Below are positions 42,232-51,533 of a DNA stretch of 64,000 nt, piece after piece. This stretch comes from Acidobacteriota bacterium (GTDB taxonomy: Bacteria > Acidobacteriota > Thermoanaerobaculia > Multivoradales > J023), in contig JAJCXR010000053.1 of assembly GCA_029263315.1 (NCBI GenBank), positions 124,001 to 188,000 on the forward strand, written 5' to 3'. The notes under the pieces are model-generated. The model saw only the letters and a program-made list of their open reading frames with translations. It did no database searches and was not told the origin of the DNA. Each line of letters opens with the position of its first letter. The first letter of the stretch is position 1. The position numbers and the translations under genes were made by a program.

Positions 42232-43491
42232 ATGGAAAACCAAGCCAATTTACCATGGTATAGACGGCTGCACTGGCAAATCCTGATCGCTATGATCCTG
42301 GGAATCACCTACGGCTGGGTCGGAGGCCCGGATGCGGTGCCCTACGTCGGTTGGTTGGGCGAAATATTCGTCAAGCTGCTGCGCATGGTCATCGTTCCCC
42401 TGGTGGTGACGTCGATCATCTCCGGCGTCGCTTCGGTGGGCGGCGGCCGCGATCTGGGACGCCTGTTCGGCAAGACCCTCGGATTTTATGTGCTCTCCAG
42501 CGCCTTGGCGGTGGTGGTCGGGCTGACCCTGGCCAACATCATCCGACCGGGCGACCATGCCGACCTGGGCAGCGCCGAGTCGGCGACGATTCCCCAGTTG
42601 TCGACCCCGAGCTCGGCCAAAGAAGTGCTGCTCGACATTGTGCCGACGAATATCATCGAGGCGGCCAGCCGGCCCGACATGTTGGCGGTGATCTTCTTCT
42701 GCATTCTCTTCGGGGCCAGCATCGCCACCCTGCCGGAGCGCCAAAGGACGACCATGACCTCCTTCTTCGAGGCCATGTTCGCGGTGATGATGAAACTCAC
42801 CGGAGGCATCATTCTGTTTGCCCCTTTGGGGGTCTTCGGCCTCATGGCGCGGGTGGTGGGCAATACCGGCTTCGGAGCTTTCAAAGCCCTCGGCATGTAC
42901 ATGGTGACCATCGCCTCAGGTCTCACCATCCACATGTTTGTCGTCCTGCCGCTGCTGCTCATTCTGTTGGGACGCATCCGACCTTCCATCCATTTCCGTA
43001 ATATGACCGAGCCACTAGCCATGGCGTTCTCCACCAGCTCTTCCGGGGCAACGCTACCGGTCACCCTGCAGGCGGTGGAAAAGAAAGTCGGCGTTTCGAA
43101 TCGCATTTCGTCCTTTGTCTTGCCGATGGGCGCCACCGTCAACATGGATGGCACTGCCCTCTATGAGTGTGCCGGGGTCCTGTTCATCGCCCAAGCGCTG
43201 AACGTACCGCTGGGTTTCGAGCAGCAGCTGATCGTCGTGTTGACAGCCCTGTTGGCCTCCATCGGCGCCGCCGCAGTCCCCTCGGCGGGTTTGGTCATCA
43301 TCTTCCTGGTCTTGGAGGCGGTGGGCCTGCGGGGTCCCGAGGTGGATGTGCTGGTGGGGGCCATGCTGGCCATCGATCGTCCCCTCGACATGGCACGCAC
43401 GGCGGTCAACGTTTTCAGCGACTCCTGCGCCGCCGCCATCATCGCTCGCTCCGAAGGCGAGACCGACGTCGACAGCGTCGTCGTCCCCTGA
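42232..43491 (+). CDS. DAACS-family dicarboxylate/amino acid:cation symporter
   Basis: The 419-residue protein has the eight helices and two re-entrant loops of the GltP/GltPh/DctA family. The signature segments are all intact: STSSSGATLPVT in the first hairpin, MGATVNMDGTALY in helix 7, AAAVPSAGLVII in the second hairpin, and DRPLDMARTAVNVFSDSCAA in helix 8, where Asp and Arg positions decide acidic against neutral amino acids. The Arg in DMARTAVNV is the residue that coordinates acidic substrates such as glutamate, aspartate or C4-dicarboxylates. It should be a Na+ or H+ driven uptake carrier of the inner membrane. It is followed by an SDR gene after 40 bases. Confidence 0.92.
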   Translation: MENQANLPWYRRLHWQILIAMILGITYGWVGGPDAVPYVGWLGEIFVKLLRMVIVPLVVTSIISGVASVGGGRDLGRLFGKTLGFYVLSSALAVVVGLTLANIIRPGDHADLGSAESATIPQLSTPSSAKEVLLDIVPTNIIEAASRPDMLAVIFFCILFGASIATLPERQRTTMTSFFEAMFAVMMKLTGGIILFAPLGVFGLMARVVGNTGFGAFKALGMYMVTIASGLTIHMFVVLPLLLILLGRIRPSIHFRNMTEPLAMAFSTSSSGATLPVTLQAVEKKVGVSNRISSFVLPMGATVNMDGTALYECAGVLFIAQALNVPLGFEQQLIVVLTALLASIGAAAVPSAGLVIIFLVLEAVGLRGPEVDVLVGAMLAIDRPLDMARTAVNVFSDSCAAAIIARSEGETDVDSVVVP

Positions 43492-43531
43492 GCTCCCGCG
43501 AGCCTCATCCAAAAGTTTTTCTGGAGATTCC

Positions 43532-44353
43532 ATGAGCATTCTAAAGATGCAGCGCGTCTTGATCACCGGTGCGGCCCAAGGGGTCGGCCGAGCCATGGCG
43601 GAAAGTTTCGCCGCCGCCGGAGCGGAGGTCGTGCTCACCGACCTCGATGGCGACCGCCTAGCCGCCACCGAACGGGAGATGAAAGCCGCCGGCGCCCGGT
43701 GCCGAGCCTACGTGCTCGACGTCACCAAGGACGAAAACATCCTGGCCGTGCGGCAGCAACTGCACGAGGAAGCGGGCACCGTCGATGTCTTGGTCAACAA
43801 CGCCGGCGTCGTCTTCGGCGGACCCTTCGAGTCGGTTCCCATGTCACAGCACCGCCTCACCTACCGGGTCAATGTCGAGGGGGTGGTGGCCGTGACCCAC
43901 GCTTTCCTCAGGGACGTGCTGAGCTCGCCCCGGGGCCATCTGGTGTTCATCGCCAGCGCCTCCGGCTTTGTCGGATTACCCAACGGCAGCACCTATGCCT
44001 CCAGCAAATGGGGGGTCATCGGTTTCGCCGAGTCCATCCGCACCGAGCTCAAGCAGCGCCAAGCCAAGTCCGTCGGGGTGACGACGGTATGCCCCACCTA
44101 CATCAATACGGGCATGTTCGAAGGCGTCGCACCGCCTAAGACGACCTCCATGCTCGACCCCCAGGAGATCGCCGAAAAGGTCATCGAGGCGGTGGAAAAG
44201 CGCCGCATCTGGGTCCTCGAGCCGTGGTTGGTCAAGATCACGCCTTTCCTCAAGAACTGCTTGCCGACGGCGGTGGGGGACTACCTTTCCGACGCCTTTG
44301 GCGCCACCAACAGCATGGACGACTGGCAGGGTCACGGGAAAGACGCCAACTGA
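43532..44353 (+). CDS. Classical short-chain dehydrogenase/reductase
   Basis: The 273-residue protein shows the cofactor motif TGAAQGVG, VLTDLDG after strand 2 (NAD-type acidic residue), VLVNNAGVVFGG, the catalytic Ser in FIASASGFVG and YASSK with the catalytic Tyr and Lys. The C-terminal extension resembles retinol dehydrogenase-like or SDR16C members that reduce lipid aldehydes or ketones. GGAG precedes the ATG. Its stop overlaps the TraB-like gene start (TGATG), so they are probably translated together. Substrate unknown. Confidence 0.9.
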   Translation: MSILKMQRVLITGAAQGVGRAMAESFAAAGAEVVLTDLDGDRLAATEREMKAAGARCRAYVLDVTKDENILAVRQQLHEEAGTVDVLVNNAGVVFGGPFESVPMSQHRLTYRVNVEGVVAVTHAFLRDVLSSPRGHLVFIASASGFVGLPNGSTYASSKWGVIGFAESIRTELKQRQAKSVGVTTVCPTYINTGMFEGVAPPKTTSMLDPQEIAEKVIEAVEKRRIWVLEPWLVKITPFLKNCLPTAVGDYLSDAFGATNSMDDWQGHGKDAN

Positions 44354-45612
44354 TGACCCAAGACTCCCCCACCCAACCGAGCGGCGCCGATGCCATCGTC
44401 GTCGACACCTCCCCGCCCTGGTCGGCCGAACACGCCGAGACGGCGGCGGACTATCCGCAGGAAGTGGAGATCCTAGAGCTCGAAGGTCGGCGCATCGTGT
44501 TGGTCGGTACGGCCCATATCTCCCGGCATTCCGTCGATCTGGTGCGCCAAGTCATCGAGCGGGAGCGCCCCGACGTGGTGTGCGTCGAGCTCGATCCCCA
44601 GCGCTACCAGACCTTGACCCAGCGCAAGAAATGGGAGTCCCTCGATCTCAAGGAAGTGATCCGCAAGAAACAGCTGGCGACCTTGCTGGCCAACCTCGTC
44701 CTGGCGTCGTATCAGAAACGCCTCGGAGGGCAGCTCGGCATCGAGCCGGGCAGTGAGCTGTTGGAAGCCACCAAGGTGGCCAAGCAGTTGGATATCCCCG
44801 TCGTGCTGGCGGACCGTGACGTCCGCGCCACCTTGCGCCGGGCCGGCGCCGCCACTTCCCTGTGGCGCAAGATATGGTTGCTCGCGGAGCTGCTGGTGGG
44901 GATGGTCGAGAGCCCGGAAATCAGTGAGGAGCAGCTTCAGGAGCTCAAGCAGAAAGATGCCCTCAACGAGCTGATGGGGGCCCTCGGCGACCGCTACCCG
45001 GCCCTCAAGCGGGTGCTCATCGACGAGCGGGACGCCTACCTGAAGGAGAAGATCCACACCAGCCAAGGGGCCAAGGTGGTGGCGGTCGTCGGTGCCGGGC
45101 ACCTGCGGGGCATTCGCCGTGCCCTCGAAGCCGACGAGCCGGTGGACCTGGCGGCCCTGGAGGTCATCCCGCCGGTCTCCCCATGGTGGAAAATCATCGG
45201 CTGGGGCATTCCTCTCTTGATCCTCGGCTCCATCGCCTATTTGGGCTATAGCAAGGGCCTCGATGTCGCCGGGGCGGGCCTAGCGGCTTGGTTTCTGGCC
45301 AACGCCATACCCACCGCCATCGGCGCCCTGCTGGCCGGCGGCCATCCCTTGACCATCCTGGCGGGGGGTGTCGCGGCTCCCTTCACCAGCCTGTCGCCTT
45401 TGGTGGGGGCGCACTACGTGACGGCGTTTGTCCAGACCTACCTCAGGCCTCCGGTAGTGAAGGAATTCAAGACCGTGGCCGACGACTTGGGGGTTTTCTC
45501 CAAGTGGTGGAAGAATCGCCTGCTGAGGATTTTCCTCTGCTTTTTGCTACCGGGTCTGGGCAGCGTCATCGGCACCTTCATCGGCGCCGGCAAGATCGCC
45601 GCCCTCTTCTGA
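44353..45612 (+). CDS. TraB/PrgY-like membrane protein
   Basis: The 419-residue protein has the TraB/PrgY signature: VGTAHISRHSVDLVRQVI near the start and VCVELDPQRYQTL, followed by a helical region and VAVVGAGHLRGIRRAL. Four or so hydrophobic helices make up the C-terminal third (IIGWGIPLLILGSIAYLGY and others). PrgY-type proteins reduce or bind signalling peptides in enterococci, and the superfamily is metalloprotease-like (Tiki). The bacterial function of this branch is unsettled. Its last 66 bases overlap the 3' end of truD on the other strand. Confidence 0.85.
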   Translation: MTQDSPTQPSGADAIVVDTSPPWSAEHAETAADYPQEVEILELEGRRIVLVGTAHISRHSVDLVRQVIERERPDVVCVELDPQRYQTLTQRKKWESLDLKEVIRKKQLATLLANLVLASYQKRLGGQLGIEPGSELLEATKVAKQLDIPVVLADRDVRATLRRAGAATSLWRKIWLLAELLVGMVESPEISEEQLQELKQKDALNELMGALGDRYPALKRVLIDERDAYLKEKIHTSQGAKVVAVVGAGHLRGIRRALEADEPVDLAALEVIPPVSPWWKIIGWGIPLLILGSIAYLGYSKGLDVAGAGLAAWFLANAIPTAIGALLAGGHPLTILAGGVAAPFTSLSPLVGAHYVTAFVQTYLRPPVVKEFKTVADDLGVFSKWWKNRLLRIFLCFLLPGLGSVIGTFIGAGKIAALF

Positions 45613-46656
45613 GACCGTCGCCGTCCCGGGCTCCCCCTCCTCGTAGCCGCCGACCAGCAGATGTTCCAGCAGCACCGTGGCGTAGCTGCCGGCTGGCAAG
45701 ACAAAACGTAGCTCCACATCTTGCGACCCGCCGCTCGAGGCGTCTCCGAGCCGAGCCCAGGACAGCTCTTGCACCGGCACCCTCAAGGGCCGTCGATCGC
45801 CGAACAGCTTGAAGCTCCGCGGCAGATCGAGGCGCCGGAGGGGGGGCAAATCGAAGGCTTCCATGGCCGCTTCTTCGGCGGCCATCACGTCGCCCCGGGG
45901 CCAGCGCATCTTGCTGCCGAAGATGGGACCGGTGGCGGAGACCTCCAGCGCCAGACGCCGCGCCTCGAAGATCTCGGGATCGCCGACCGGCAGCAGCTCA
46001 CCGCTGGCATGGAGATAGGCGATATCCCCCGTCAGGAGCCCATCGTAGGCTTCAGCCCGTGCTTCCAGCAGCCGATTGAACACGGCGGATTGCAGGGCTG
46101 ACAGCATCAGCATGGCGCGACGCCGGGGGCCCCGCAAACGACCTCGGCGCAGCATCTCGGCGCCCCGCTCGGCGTTACGACCGTCCCGGCCGAAGCGCTG
46201 GGAACCGAAGCGGTTGGGCATGCCACGACGCTCTAAGGTGGCCAGGGGCTCCGCCATCCGGGCCAGCTGCGCCGCATCGATTTGCCGTACCCGCAGCAGG
46301 AAGCGATTGCCCACTAACTCCCCGAGGCGCAGGCGATGGGCATGGCGCACCGATCTCAGAATTTGGGTCTGGGGCAGCTCGCAAGTTGCCAAGCGCTCTT
46401 CCACGCGGGCGGGAATCGAGACCCACTGTCGGGTGACGGCACGGCGGTCCTTGCGGCCTGCATAACCCACCTCCCGTGGCTCGATGCCGAGCCCCCGGGC
46501 GAGGTCGTCGAGCACTTCTTCCGTATTGCGCAGGCGCTTCTCGATCCACAACCAGAGGTGCTCTCCTCGGCCCGTCGGTTCCTCGACGGGCAGCTCCTCG
46601 ACAACAAAATCCTCGGGTTGACTGCGGATGCGCGGCCGCAACGGCGAGGCGCTCAT
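45547..46656 (-). CDS. truD: tRNA pseudouridine(13) synthase TruD
   Basis: The protein starts SASPLRPRIRSQPEDFVVEE and has GYAGRKDRRAVTRQW with the catalytic Asp, NRFGSQRFGRDGRN and LQSAVFNRLLEAR, which are standard TruD motifs. Length is 369 residues from the ATG at 46656; a TTG seven codons upstream is possible. The C-terminal 25 residues (Glu/Gly/Asp-rich) extend past the usual TruD end and lie over the TraB-like gene, so a lost stop codon may have lengthened the protein. It isomerises U13 in tRNA(Glu)-type tRNAs. Confidence 0.93.
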   Translation of the reverse strand: MSASPLRPRIRSQPEDFVVEELPVEEPTGRGEHLWLWIEKRLRNTEEVLDDLARGLGIEPREVGYAGRKDRRAVTRQWVSIPARVEERLATCELPQTQILRSVRHAHRLRLGELVGNRFLLRVRQIDAAQLARMAEPLATLERRGMPNRFGSQRFGRDGRNAERGAEMLRRGRLRGPRRRAMLMLSALQSAVFNRLLEARAEAYDGLLTGDIAYLHASGELLPVGDPEIFEARRLALEVSATGPIFGSKMRWPRGDVMAAEEAAMEAFDLPPLRRLDLPRSFKLFGDRRPLRVPVQELSWARLGDASSGGSQDVELRFVLPAGSYATVLLEHLLVGGYEEGEPGTATVSEEGGDLAGADEGADDAAQTR

Positions 46657-46716
46657 GGCACTCGCCCCGCCGGGCAAACCCTATTCATTGCCCAGGCTTT
46701 TTCCATTATCCAGACC

Positions 46717-47931
46717 TTATCCATTACATAGAGCCTCGAGATCGTCGGACCAGCTCAGGGGCTCGCCGGGCCGCGCCGCCACCAACAGGTGTTGCGCCAC
46801 CTTTTCGAGCTGCGGCAGGTTGTTTTTCCACGGTGCTAAGGCCAGGCGGTAGAGCAGCGGTGCAGAAATTGGTTGCGACTCCGCAGCCCCGTGGCGGCGC
46901 AAGAAGTACAACAGCAACGGGCCCAGATCTTCCCGCCGCTGGCGCAAAGCGGGAACATTGATGTCGTAGCCCCCCAAGCGATGCAACAGGGCGCTGCGGG
47001 TGCGCGCCTCCCAGGTCATGGGTAGAAGGTCCGTGTCGGTGGTGGCGATCACCCGCACGTCCACTTCCACCGAGCCGCGGCCACCGATGGGTCGGATCTC
47101 CCGGCTCTCCAGGGTATGCAGCAACGGCATTTGGGCATTGCCGGGGGTGTCGAGCACCTGATCGATGAACAGGGTTCCGCCCTCCGCTTCCAGAAAGAGA
47201 CCCCGTCGCGGTCCCGTGCCGCCCTGCGGATCGGCCGCCGCACCGAACAGGGTGGGCCCGACCTCCGCGCAGCTCAGCTCCTTGATGCGCACCGAAAGGA
47301 AGGGACGATCAACCCGCATGCTGTGGTCGTGGATGGAACGGGCGATTTGCTCCTTGCCGGTGCCGAGCTCACCATGCAACAAGACATTGAAACGCAGGCG
47401 AGACAGACGCCCGATTTCCCGCCTTACCAGCAACATGGCGGGGCCTTCGCCGAGCAATCCATAACCCGGCGGTCGTTCGGGGCTCGGGTCCTGCCAGTGC
47501 ATGACCAAGGCGAAGCGCCGCTGCACCAGGATGACCACCCCTTCCGCCAAGGCGTCGGCGGTCACCCGCCGTGGCTCCGTCAGGGGCTCGCCGTCGACGT
47601 GGATCTCGAAATCGGGGTTGGAGGCGACCAACGACAGGGCCCCGGTCAAACCATGGACCTCGAACCACGGGGGCCCCTCGTCCGCAGCTGCGTCCTCTGA
47701 GCCTTCCGTTTCGAGGCCCCGGTAGACGGTACCGCCGATGGGCGCCAACTGTGGCGTTCTCGGTCCCACCTTGAGCAAGGCTCCGCCCCTGAGGCCCAGC
47801 AGCAGGGCTTGCTCGCCGATGCGCCAGGTCTGCGGATGGGCCAGGAGAGTGAAGGCGGGAACCAGGAGCTCGGACTCGGGGCGGCGGATAGGTGGGGTCG
47901 TATCGTCTTGATGATCTAACCAGCTGGCCAT
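46717..47931 (-). CDS. FHA-like plus sigma54-type AAA+ protein lacking GAFTGA
   Basis: The 404-residue protein has an N-terminal FHA-like region (about 35-145, including VEVHGLTGALSLVASNPDF-like strands) followed by an enhancer-binding-protein AAA+ domain: Walker A HGELGTGKEQIARSIH, LEAEGGTLFIDQVLDTP as Walker B region and an Arg-finger segment. The loop that should read GAFTGA is replaced by LFGAAADPQGGTG, and no helix-turn-helix follows the AAA lid. It therefore probably does not open sigma54 promoters directly; it may act on another protein in response to phosphorylation. The gene stands alone, 60 bases from truD. Confidence 0.78.
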   Translation of the reverse strand: MASWLDHQDDTTPPIRRPESELLVPAFTLLAHPQTWRIGEQALLLGLRGGALLKVGPRTPQLAPIGGTVYRGLETEGSEDAAADEGPPWFEVHGLTGALSLVASNPDFEIHVDGEPLTEPRRVTADALAEGVVILVQRRFALVMHWQDPSPERPPGYGLLGEGPAMLLVRREIGRLSRLRFNVLLHGELGTGKEQIARSIHDHSMRVDRPFLSVRIKELSCAEVGPTLFGAAADPQGGTGPRRGLFLEAEGGTLFIDQVLDTPGNAQMPLLHTLESREIRPIGGRGSVEVDVRVIATTDTDLLPMTWEARTRSALLHRLGGYDINVPALRQRREDLGPLLLYFLRRHGAAESQPISAPLLYRLALAPWKNNLPQLEKVAQHLLVAARPGEPLSWSDDLEALCNG

Positions 47932-48012
47932 GGGAGGCGAAGTCTAGTCGAGGCCCTGGGGGGTGACAAGAAAAAAGGAGGGAGAGTCGGTATAGCTCCT
48001 CAGGCACCTTCT

Positions 48013-50397
48013 CTACTCTGGCGGGATAGATTCCAGCTTGTCTATCGCCGTGGCCAACTGCCGCCGCGCCGCCAGATTGTCCGGTTGCCGCGCCAGGCCT
48101 CGGCGGTAGAGCTCGACGGCCCGTCGCAGCTCGGCCGGTTGCCCCTCGGCCAGCAATAGATCGGCCAGGTTGAAGGCTGCCAGGGCATAACCCGGATCCA
48201 GCTGCAGGGCCCGTTCGTAGGCCCGCCGGGCGGCGGCCAGTCGGCCCAGGGATTCGAGGGCTAGGCCGTAGCCGTTGTGGGACGGCGCGTGATAGGGGCT
48301 GAGCCGTATGGCCATCTCGAAGCTGGCGACCGCCGCCCCGTTGTTTCCCCGGCGCGACTGCGCCACCCCCAGGTTGTAGTGCCCCAAGGCGAGCTCGGGA
48401 AAGCGCTCCGTGAGCTGCCGAAAGGCGTTTCCAGCGGCCGTCAAATCCTGCCGTCGTAAGGCCAGCTGCGCCAGGTTGTAGGACGGGATCGGATCGTCGG
48501 GACGCTGGGCCGCGGCCTCTTGGAGCAGCGCCTCGGCGGCCTCCAGCTCGCCATGGTGGATCAGCATCTCGGCTTCGTTGATCTGGATCTCCGCCCGGCG
48601 CTCCGGCGACCTTCGATAGACCTCCTGCATCGCCGCGAGGGCCTCGTCGAGACGCCCGTCGGCGGACAGGCTGGAGGCCAGAGCGGCGTGCCAGGCACCG
48701 CCTGCGGGATAGCGCCGGCTGAGCTCTCGCCACAGCTCAGCGGCCCGTCGATGCTCGCCTCGGCCATCCAGATGCTGGGCCCAGCGACGGATCGTCAGGA
48801 GATCCTCCGGATGCTCGACCAGACGTCGTTCGTAGACCTCTTGAACGGCCGCCCAGAGGTCCCCGTCGAGGCCCTGGCGCAACCGCCAAATGATTTGGCG
48901 GCGGCGCTGTAGATCGTCCTCGTGCTGCCACAAATCGACAAACGGCGGCCCCTCCACGAGACCGAGCATGGCACTTTCCATGGTCAGAGCATCGAGGCGG
49001 GTGAAGGCCAGATCGCGGGCCGTAGCGTCCAAGCTTGGGGCCGTTTCGGCGGCCGTCTGCGGCGACGCCGCGGGTAGCTCCAGGGCTTGTTGCACGATGG
49101 GTAGCAGAGCCCTCGCCAAGGCATAGTTGCCATGCAAAGTGAAGTGAACATGCTCGTAGAACAGCGGCTCGAGGGTCGTCGGCTCAGCCGCCGCCGCGGA
49201 ATCGCCGTCCTGCCAAGCTTCCAGCCCATCGATCAACACCGCAGCGTCTAACATGGGAACTCGGTGTTCCGACGCCACCCGTCGCACCACGTCGTTGAGA
49301 CGACTGTCGGCCCGGAAGCGCAGGGTATCGAGGTCCCGGGCGGCGATCAGGGCCCGCCGGGCCTCCTCGGGCCTGCCCAGCCGATGCAGCGCTCGACCAT
49401 GATGGAAAAGCAAGGCCGCATGGCCATCGTCGATGCGCAACGCGTGGGCCAAGTGCTGCTCGGCGGACTGTGCATGTCCTGCTGCCAAGCCTTGCACACC
49501 GGCATCAAAATGCTGCTGCCAGGAGTCCAAGCTCTCCTCCGACAGCTCGCCACCGTGCCGCGAAGCGAAGGGAGGTTGGCCAAGATTGCTGGCGACGGTG
49601 GAGAGCACCACCTCGGCGCCGGAGCGCCGCGCCATGGCGAGGATGTCCAACAGGTTTTGTTCGTAGTGTCGGTAGACGCCCCCTAACCGAGGATCCTCGG
49701 CCGTCACCTGCTGTTGCAGAAACATCTCCATGCCTCGCCACCGTCCTGCCGAGGAGGCACCCCGTCGCCAGCTCGAGATCAGCTGCCCCCAACGGCTGGC
49801 ACGCAAGGTCATGTCGAGACGCAAGAGGGGCAAGCTGGCAGAATAGCGACCAAAAACCGACGCCAAGCCATAGGGGCCCACCACTTCGTTGTTGCCCATG
49901 TAGACGATGAAGAGATCCGCTTGCTGGCCGCTGCAGTCGCGGGCGATCTGGCGCACGACGTGCGAGTTGATGGCCGTCATGGCGGCGTTGATCACTTCGA
50001 AGGACTGCCCGGGGTGGCCCCGCTCGAGCATCGACTGAAGTTGCTGGGCGACGCTGAAACCCGGTTCCGGAATCCCCTGGGCGGCGGAGCCCCCGAGCAC
50101 GAAGATGCGGCGGGTGGAGGTTTGCCGCGGCGGCAGCTCGAAAGGAACCGGCTCGCGAGCCAACTCCGGTGAGAAGAAACGCCAGCCAAAACGATAATGG
50201 CTCACCTGGGTGCCGGCGATCGGTCCCGGTACCAGAAAAGCACTGTCGTAGCCTAAACCGGTCCATCGCAAGACCATCTCACCGAGCAGCAAGGCCAGTG
50301 GCAAGAGGGCCAAGGCCAGGACGCGGAAAAGCCATAGGCGCCCCCTGGTGAGACCCTCGAGTGGGGCCTCCTCAATCCTCTCAGTCACCGCAGTCAC
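48013..50397 (-). CDS. Membrane-anchored SGNH-hydrolase-like protein with TPR repeats
   Basis: The 794-residue protein has a membrane helix (FRVLALALLPLALLLGEMVL) and an extracytoplasmic SGNH/GDSL-like domain: FVLGGSAAQGIPEP as block I, VYMGNNEVVGPYG as block III and HVHFTLHGNYALA near the end as the His block. A first TPR pair lies inside this domain (AEQHLAHALRIDD) and a run of about eight TPRs fills the C-terminus. Similar SGNH domains remove or add acetyl groups on glycans. It overlaps the first ArsA gene by four bases, so it belongs to the same operon. The combination is seen in Acidobacteriota-like genomes but its substrate is unknown. Confidence 0.78.
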   Translation of the reverse strand: MTAVTERIEEAPLEGLTRGRLWLFRVLALALLPLALLLGEMVLRWTGLGYDSAFLVPGPIAGTQVSHYRFGWRFFSPELAREPVPFELPPRQTSTRRIFVLGGSAAQGIPEPGFSVAQQLQSMLERGHPGQSFEVINAAMTAINSHVVRQIARDCSGQQADLFIVYMGNNEVVGPYGLASVFGRYSASLPLLRLDMTLRASRWGQLISSWRRGASSAGRWRGMEMFLQQQVTAEDPRLGGVYRHYEQNLLDILAMARRSGAEVVLSTVASNLGQPPFASRHGGELSEESLDSWQQHFDAGVQGLAAGHAQSAEQHLAHALRIDDGHAALLFHHGRALHRLGRPEEARRALIAARDLDTLRFRADSRLNDVVRRVASEHRVPMLDAAVLIDGLEAWQDGDSAAAAEPTTLEPLFYEHVHFTLHGNYALARALLPIVQQALELPAASPQTAAETAPSLDATARDLAFTRLDALTMESAMLGLVEGPPFVDLWQHEDDLQRRRQIIWRLRQGLDGDLWAAVQEVYERRLVEHPEDLLTIRRWAQHLDGRGEHRRAAELWRELSRRYPAGGAWHAALASSLSADGRLDEALAAMQEVYRRSPERRAEIQINEAEMLIHHGELEAAEALLQEAAAQRPDDPIPSYNLAQLALRRQDLTAAGNAFRQLTERFPELALGHYNLGVAQSRRGNNGAAVASFEMAIRLSPYHAPSHNGYGLALESLGRLAAARRAYERALQLDPGYALAAFNLADLLLAEGQPAELRRAVELYRRGLARQPDNLAARRQLATAIDKLESIPPE

Positions 50398-51533
50398 CGC
50401 GCCATTGCGTCGGAACTTGCCGCCATGGCCTCTTCGAGGCGCTTGCCCACCGCCGCCAAGGATTCCAAGTCGGTGGGCTCTTCCGCCGTCAAGGGCAAAG
50501 CCAGCAGGGGTTGTGCCGCGGGCAGCAACTGCCGCAGCTCCTCCAGGCCCCGCTGATGTCGCTCCCCAAGCCAGTGGAAGAGGGCGCGACCGTCGGTGCT
50601 CTGGACGCCGGGGCTGGCGTCCTCAGGGTCGTTGACCTTAATACTGTGGCCCCCCGGGAACTGCGGATGCAGTCGATTGACCACCACCGGCCCAAGACGA
50701 TGGCCCGCTTGCAGCAGACGGCGGGCGAAGAACAGGGTGTCCGGAATGCGCGTCGGTCCCGGTCCCGCCACCAGCATGAAGAGGGTGTCTTCATCGGCCA
50801 ACAGGGCCTCCGCCGCCGCCGCACGGCCGCGAAATCCCTCGAATAATGGCTCAAAGGCGCGGAAGAACTCCGACATGTCACGCAGCAGCTGCAGGCCGAC
50901 CATGCGATCGAGGAATTCTTCCAAACCACGACCGAGAAACCCGAAAACGGAACGCCTCTCGAGCTCCCCATCGGCAGCAAACCAAGGCTTGAGGGCGATG
51001 CGCAAGGCGCCGCTGTCGAGGAAATCGACGATTCGCCGCGGTGCCTCGAGAAAATCGATGGCCTGACTGGTGGGCGGCGTATCGAGGATGATGCGATCGA
51101 ATTTGCCCTCCTCCACCGCCTCGTAAAGCCGCTCGACGGCCATATATTCGAGGATGCCACCGAGGTGGCCCGCCAGACGATCGTAGTAAGCGTTGTTGAG
51201 GATACGCTGACGGGCCGCTTCGTCCGGGGCGTAGCGGGCCACCAAGCGATCGAAGGTGCGGCGGGCGTCCAACAGGCTGGCGTAAAGCTTGCCAGGGGTA
51301 CCGCTCGGCACCTCGACGATGTCGTCCAGGGCCTCTCGGCCGACTCCCAAGGCGTCCTTGAGACGCAGCGACGGGTCGAAGGTCATCACCAACGTGCGGT
51401 GCCCCGCCGCCGCCGAGCGCAGGGCCAGGGAGGCCGCCAGGGTCGTCTTGCCGACGCCACCGGAACCGACGACGATGAGCAACGGAGGCCAGGAAGTGGT
51501 CAGATCGAAGGCGACGCCGGCTTCCCCGCTCAT
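50394..51533 (-). CDS. ArsA-family ATPase (first of a pair)
   Basis: The 379-residue protein has the deviant Walker A of the ArsA/GET3 group, VGSGGVGKTTLAASLAL, the switch I region MTFDPSLRLKDALG and IILDTPPTSQAIDFLEAP as switch II/Walker B. No Cys cluster for arsenite is visible, and no ars genes are nearby, so membrane-protein targeting or another sorting role is more likely than arsenic efflux. It overlaps the second ArsA gene and the SGNH/TPR gene by four bases each. The two ArsA proteins differ in sequence and probably form a heterodimer. Confidence 0.87.
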   Translation of the reverse strand: MSGEAGVAFDLTTSWPPLLIVVGSGGVGKTTLAASLALRSAAAGHRTLVMTFDPSLRLKDALGVGREALDDIVEVPSGTPGKLYASLLDARRTFDRLVARYAPDEAARQRILNNAYYDRLAGHLGGILEYMAVERLYEAVEEGKFDRIILDTPPTSQAIDFLEAPRRIVDFLDSGALRIALKPWFAADGELERRSVFGFLGRGLEEFLDRMVGLQLLRDMSEFFRAFEPLFEGFRGRAAAAEALLADEDTLFMLVAGPGPTRIPDTLFFARRLLQAGHRLGPVVVNRLHPQFPGGHSIKVNDPEDASPGVQSTDGRALFHWLGERHQRGLEELRQLLPAAQPLLALPLTAEEPTDLESLAAVGKRLEEAMAASSDAMAR

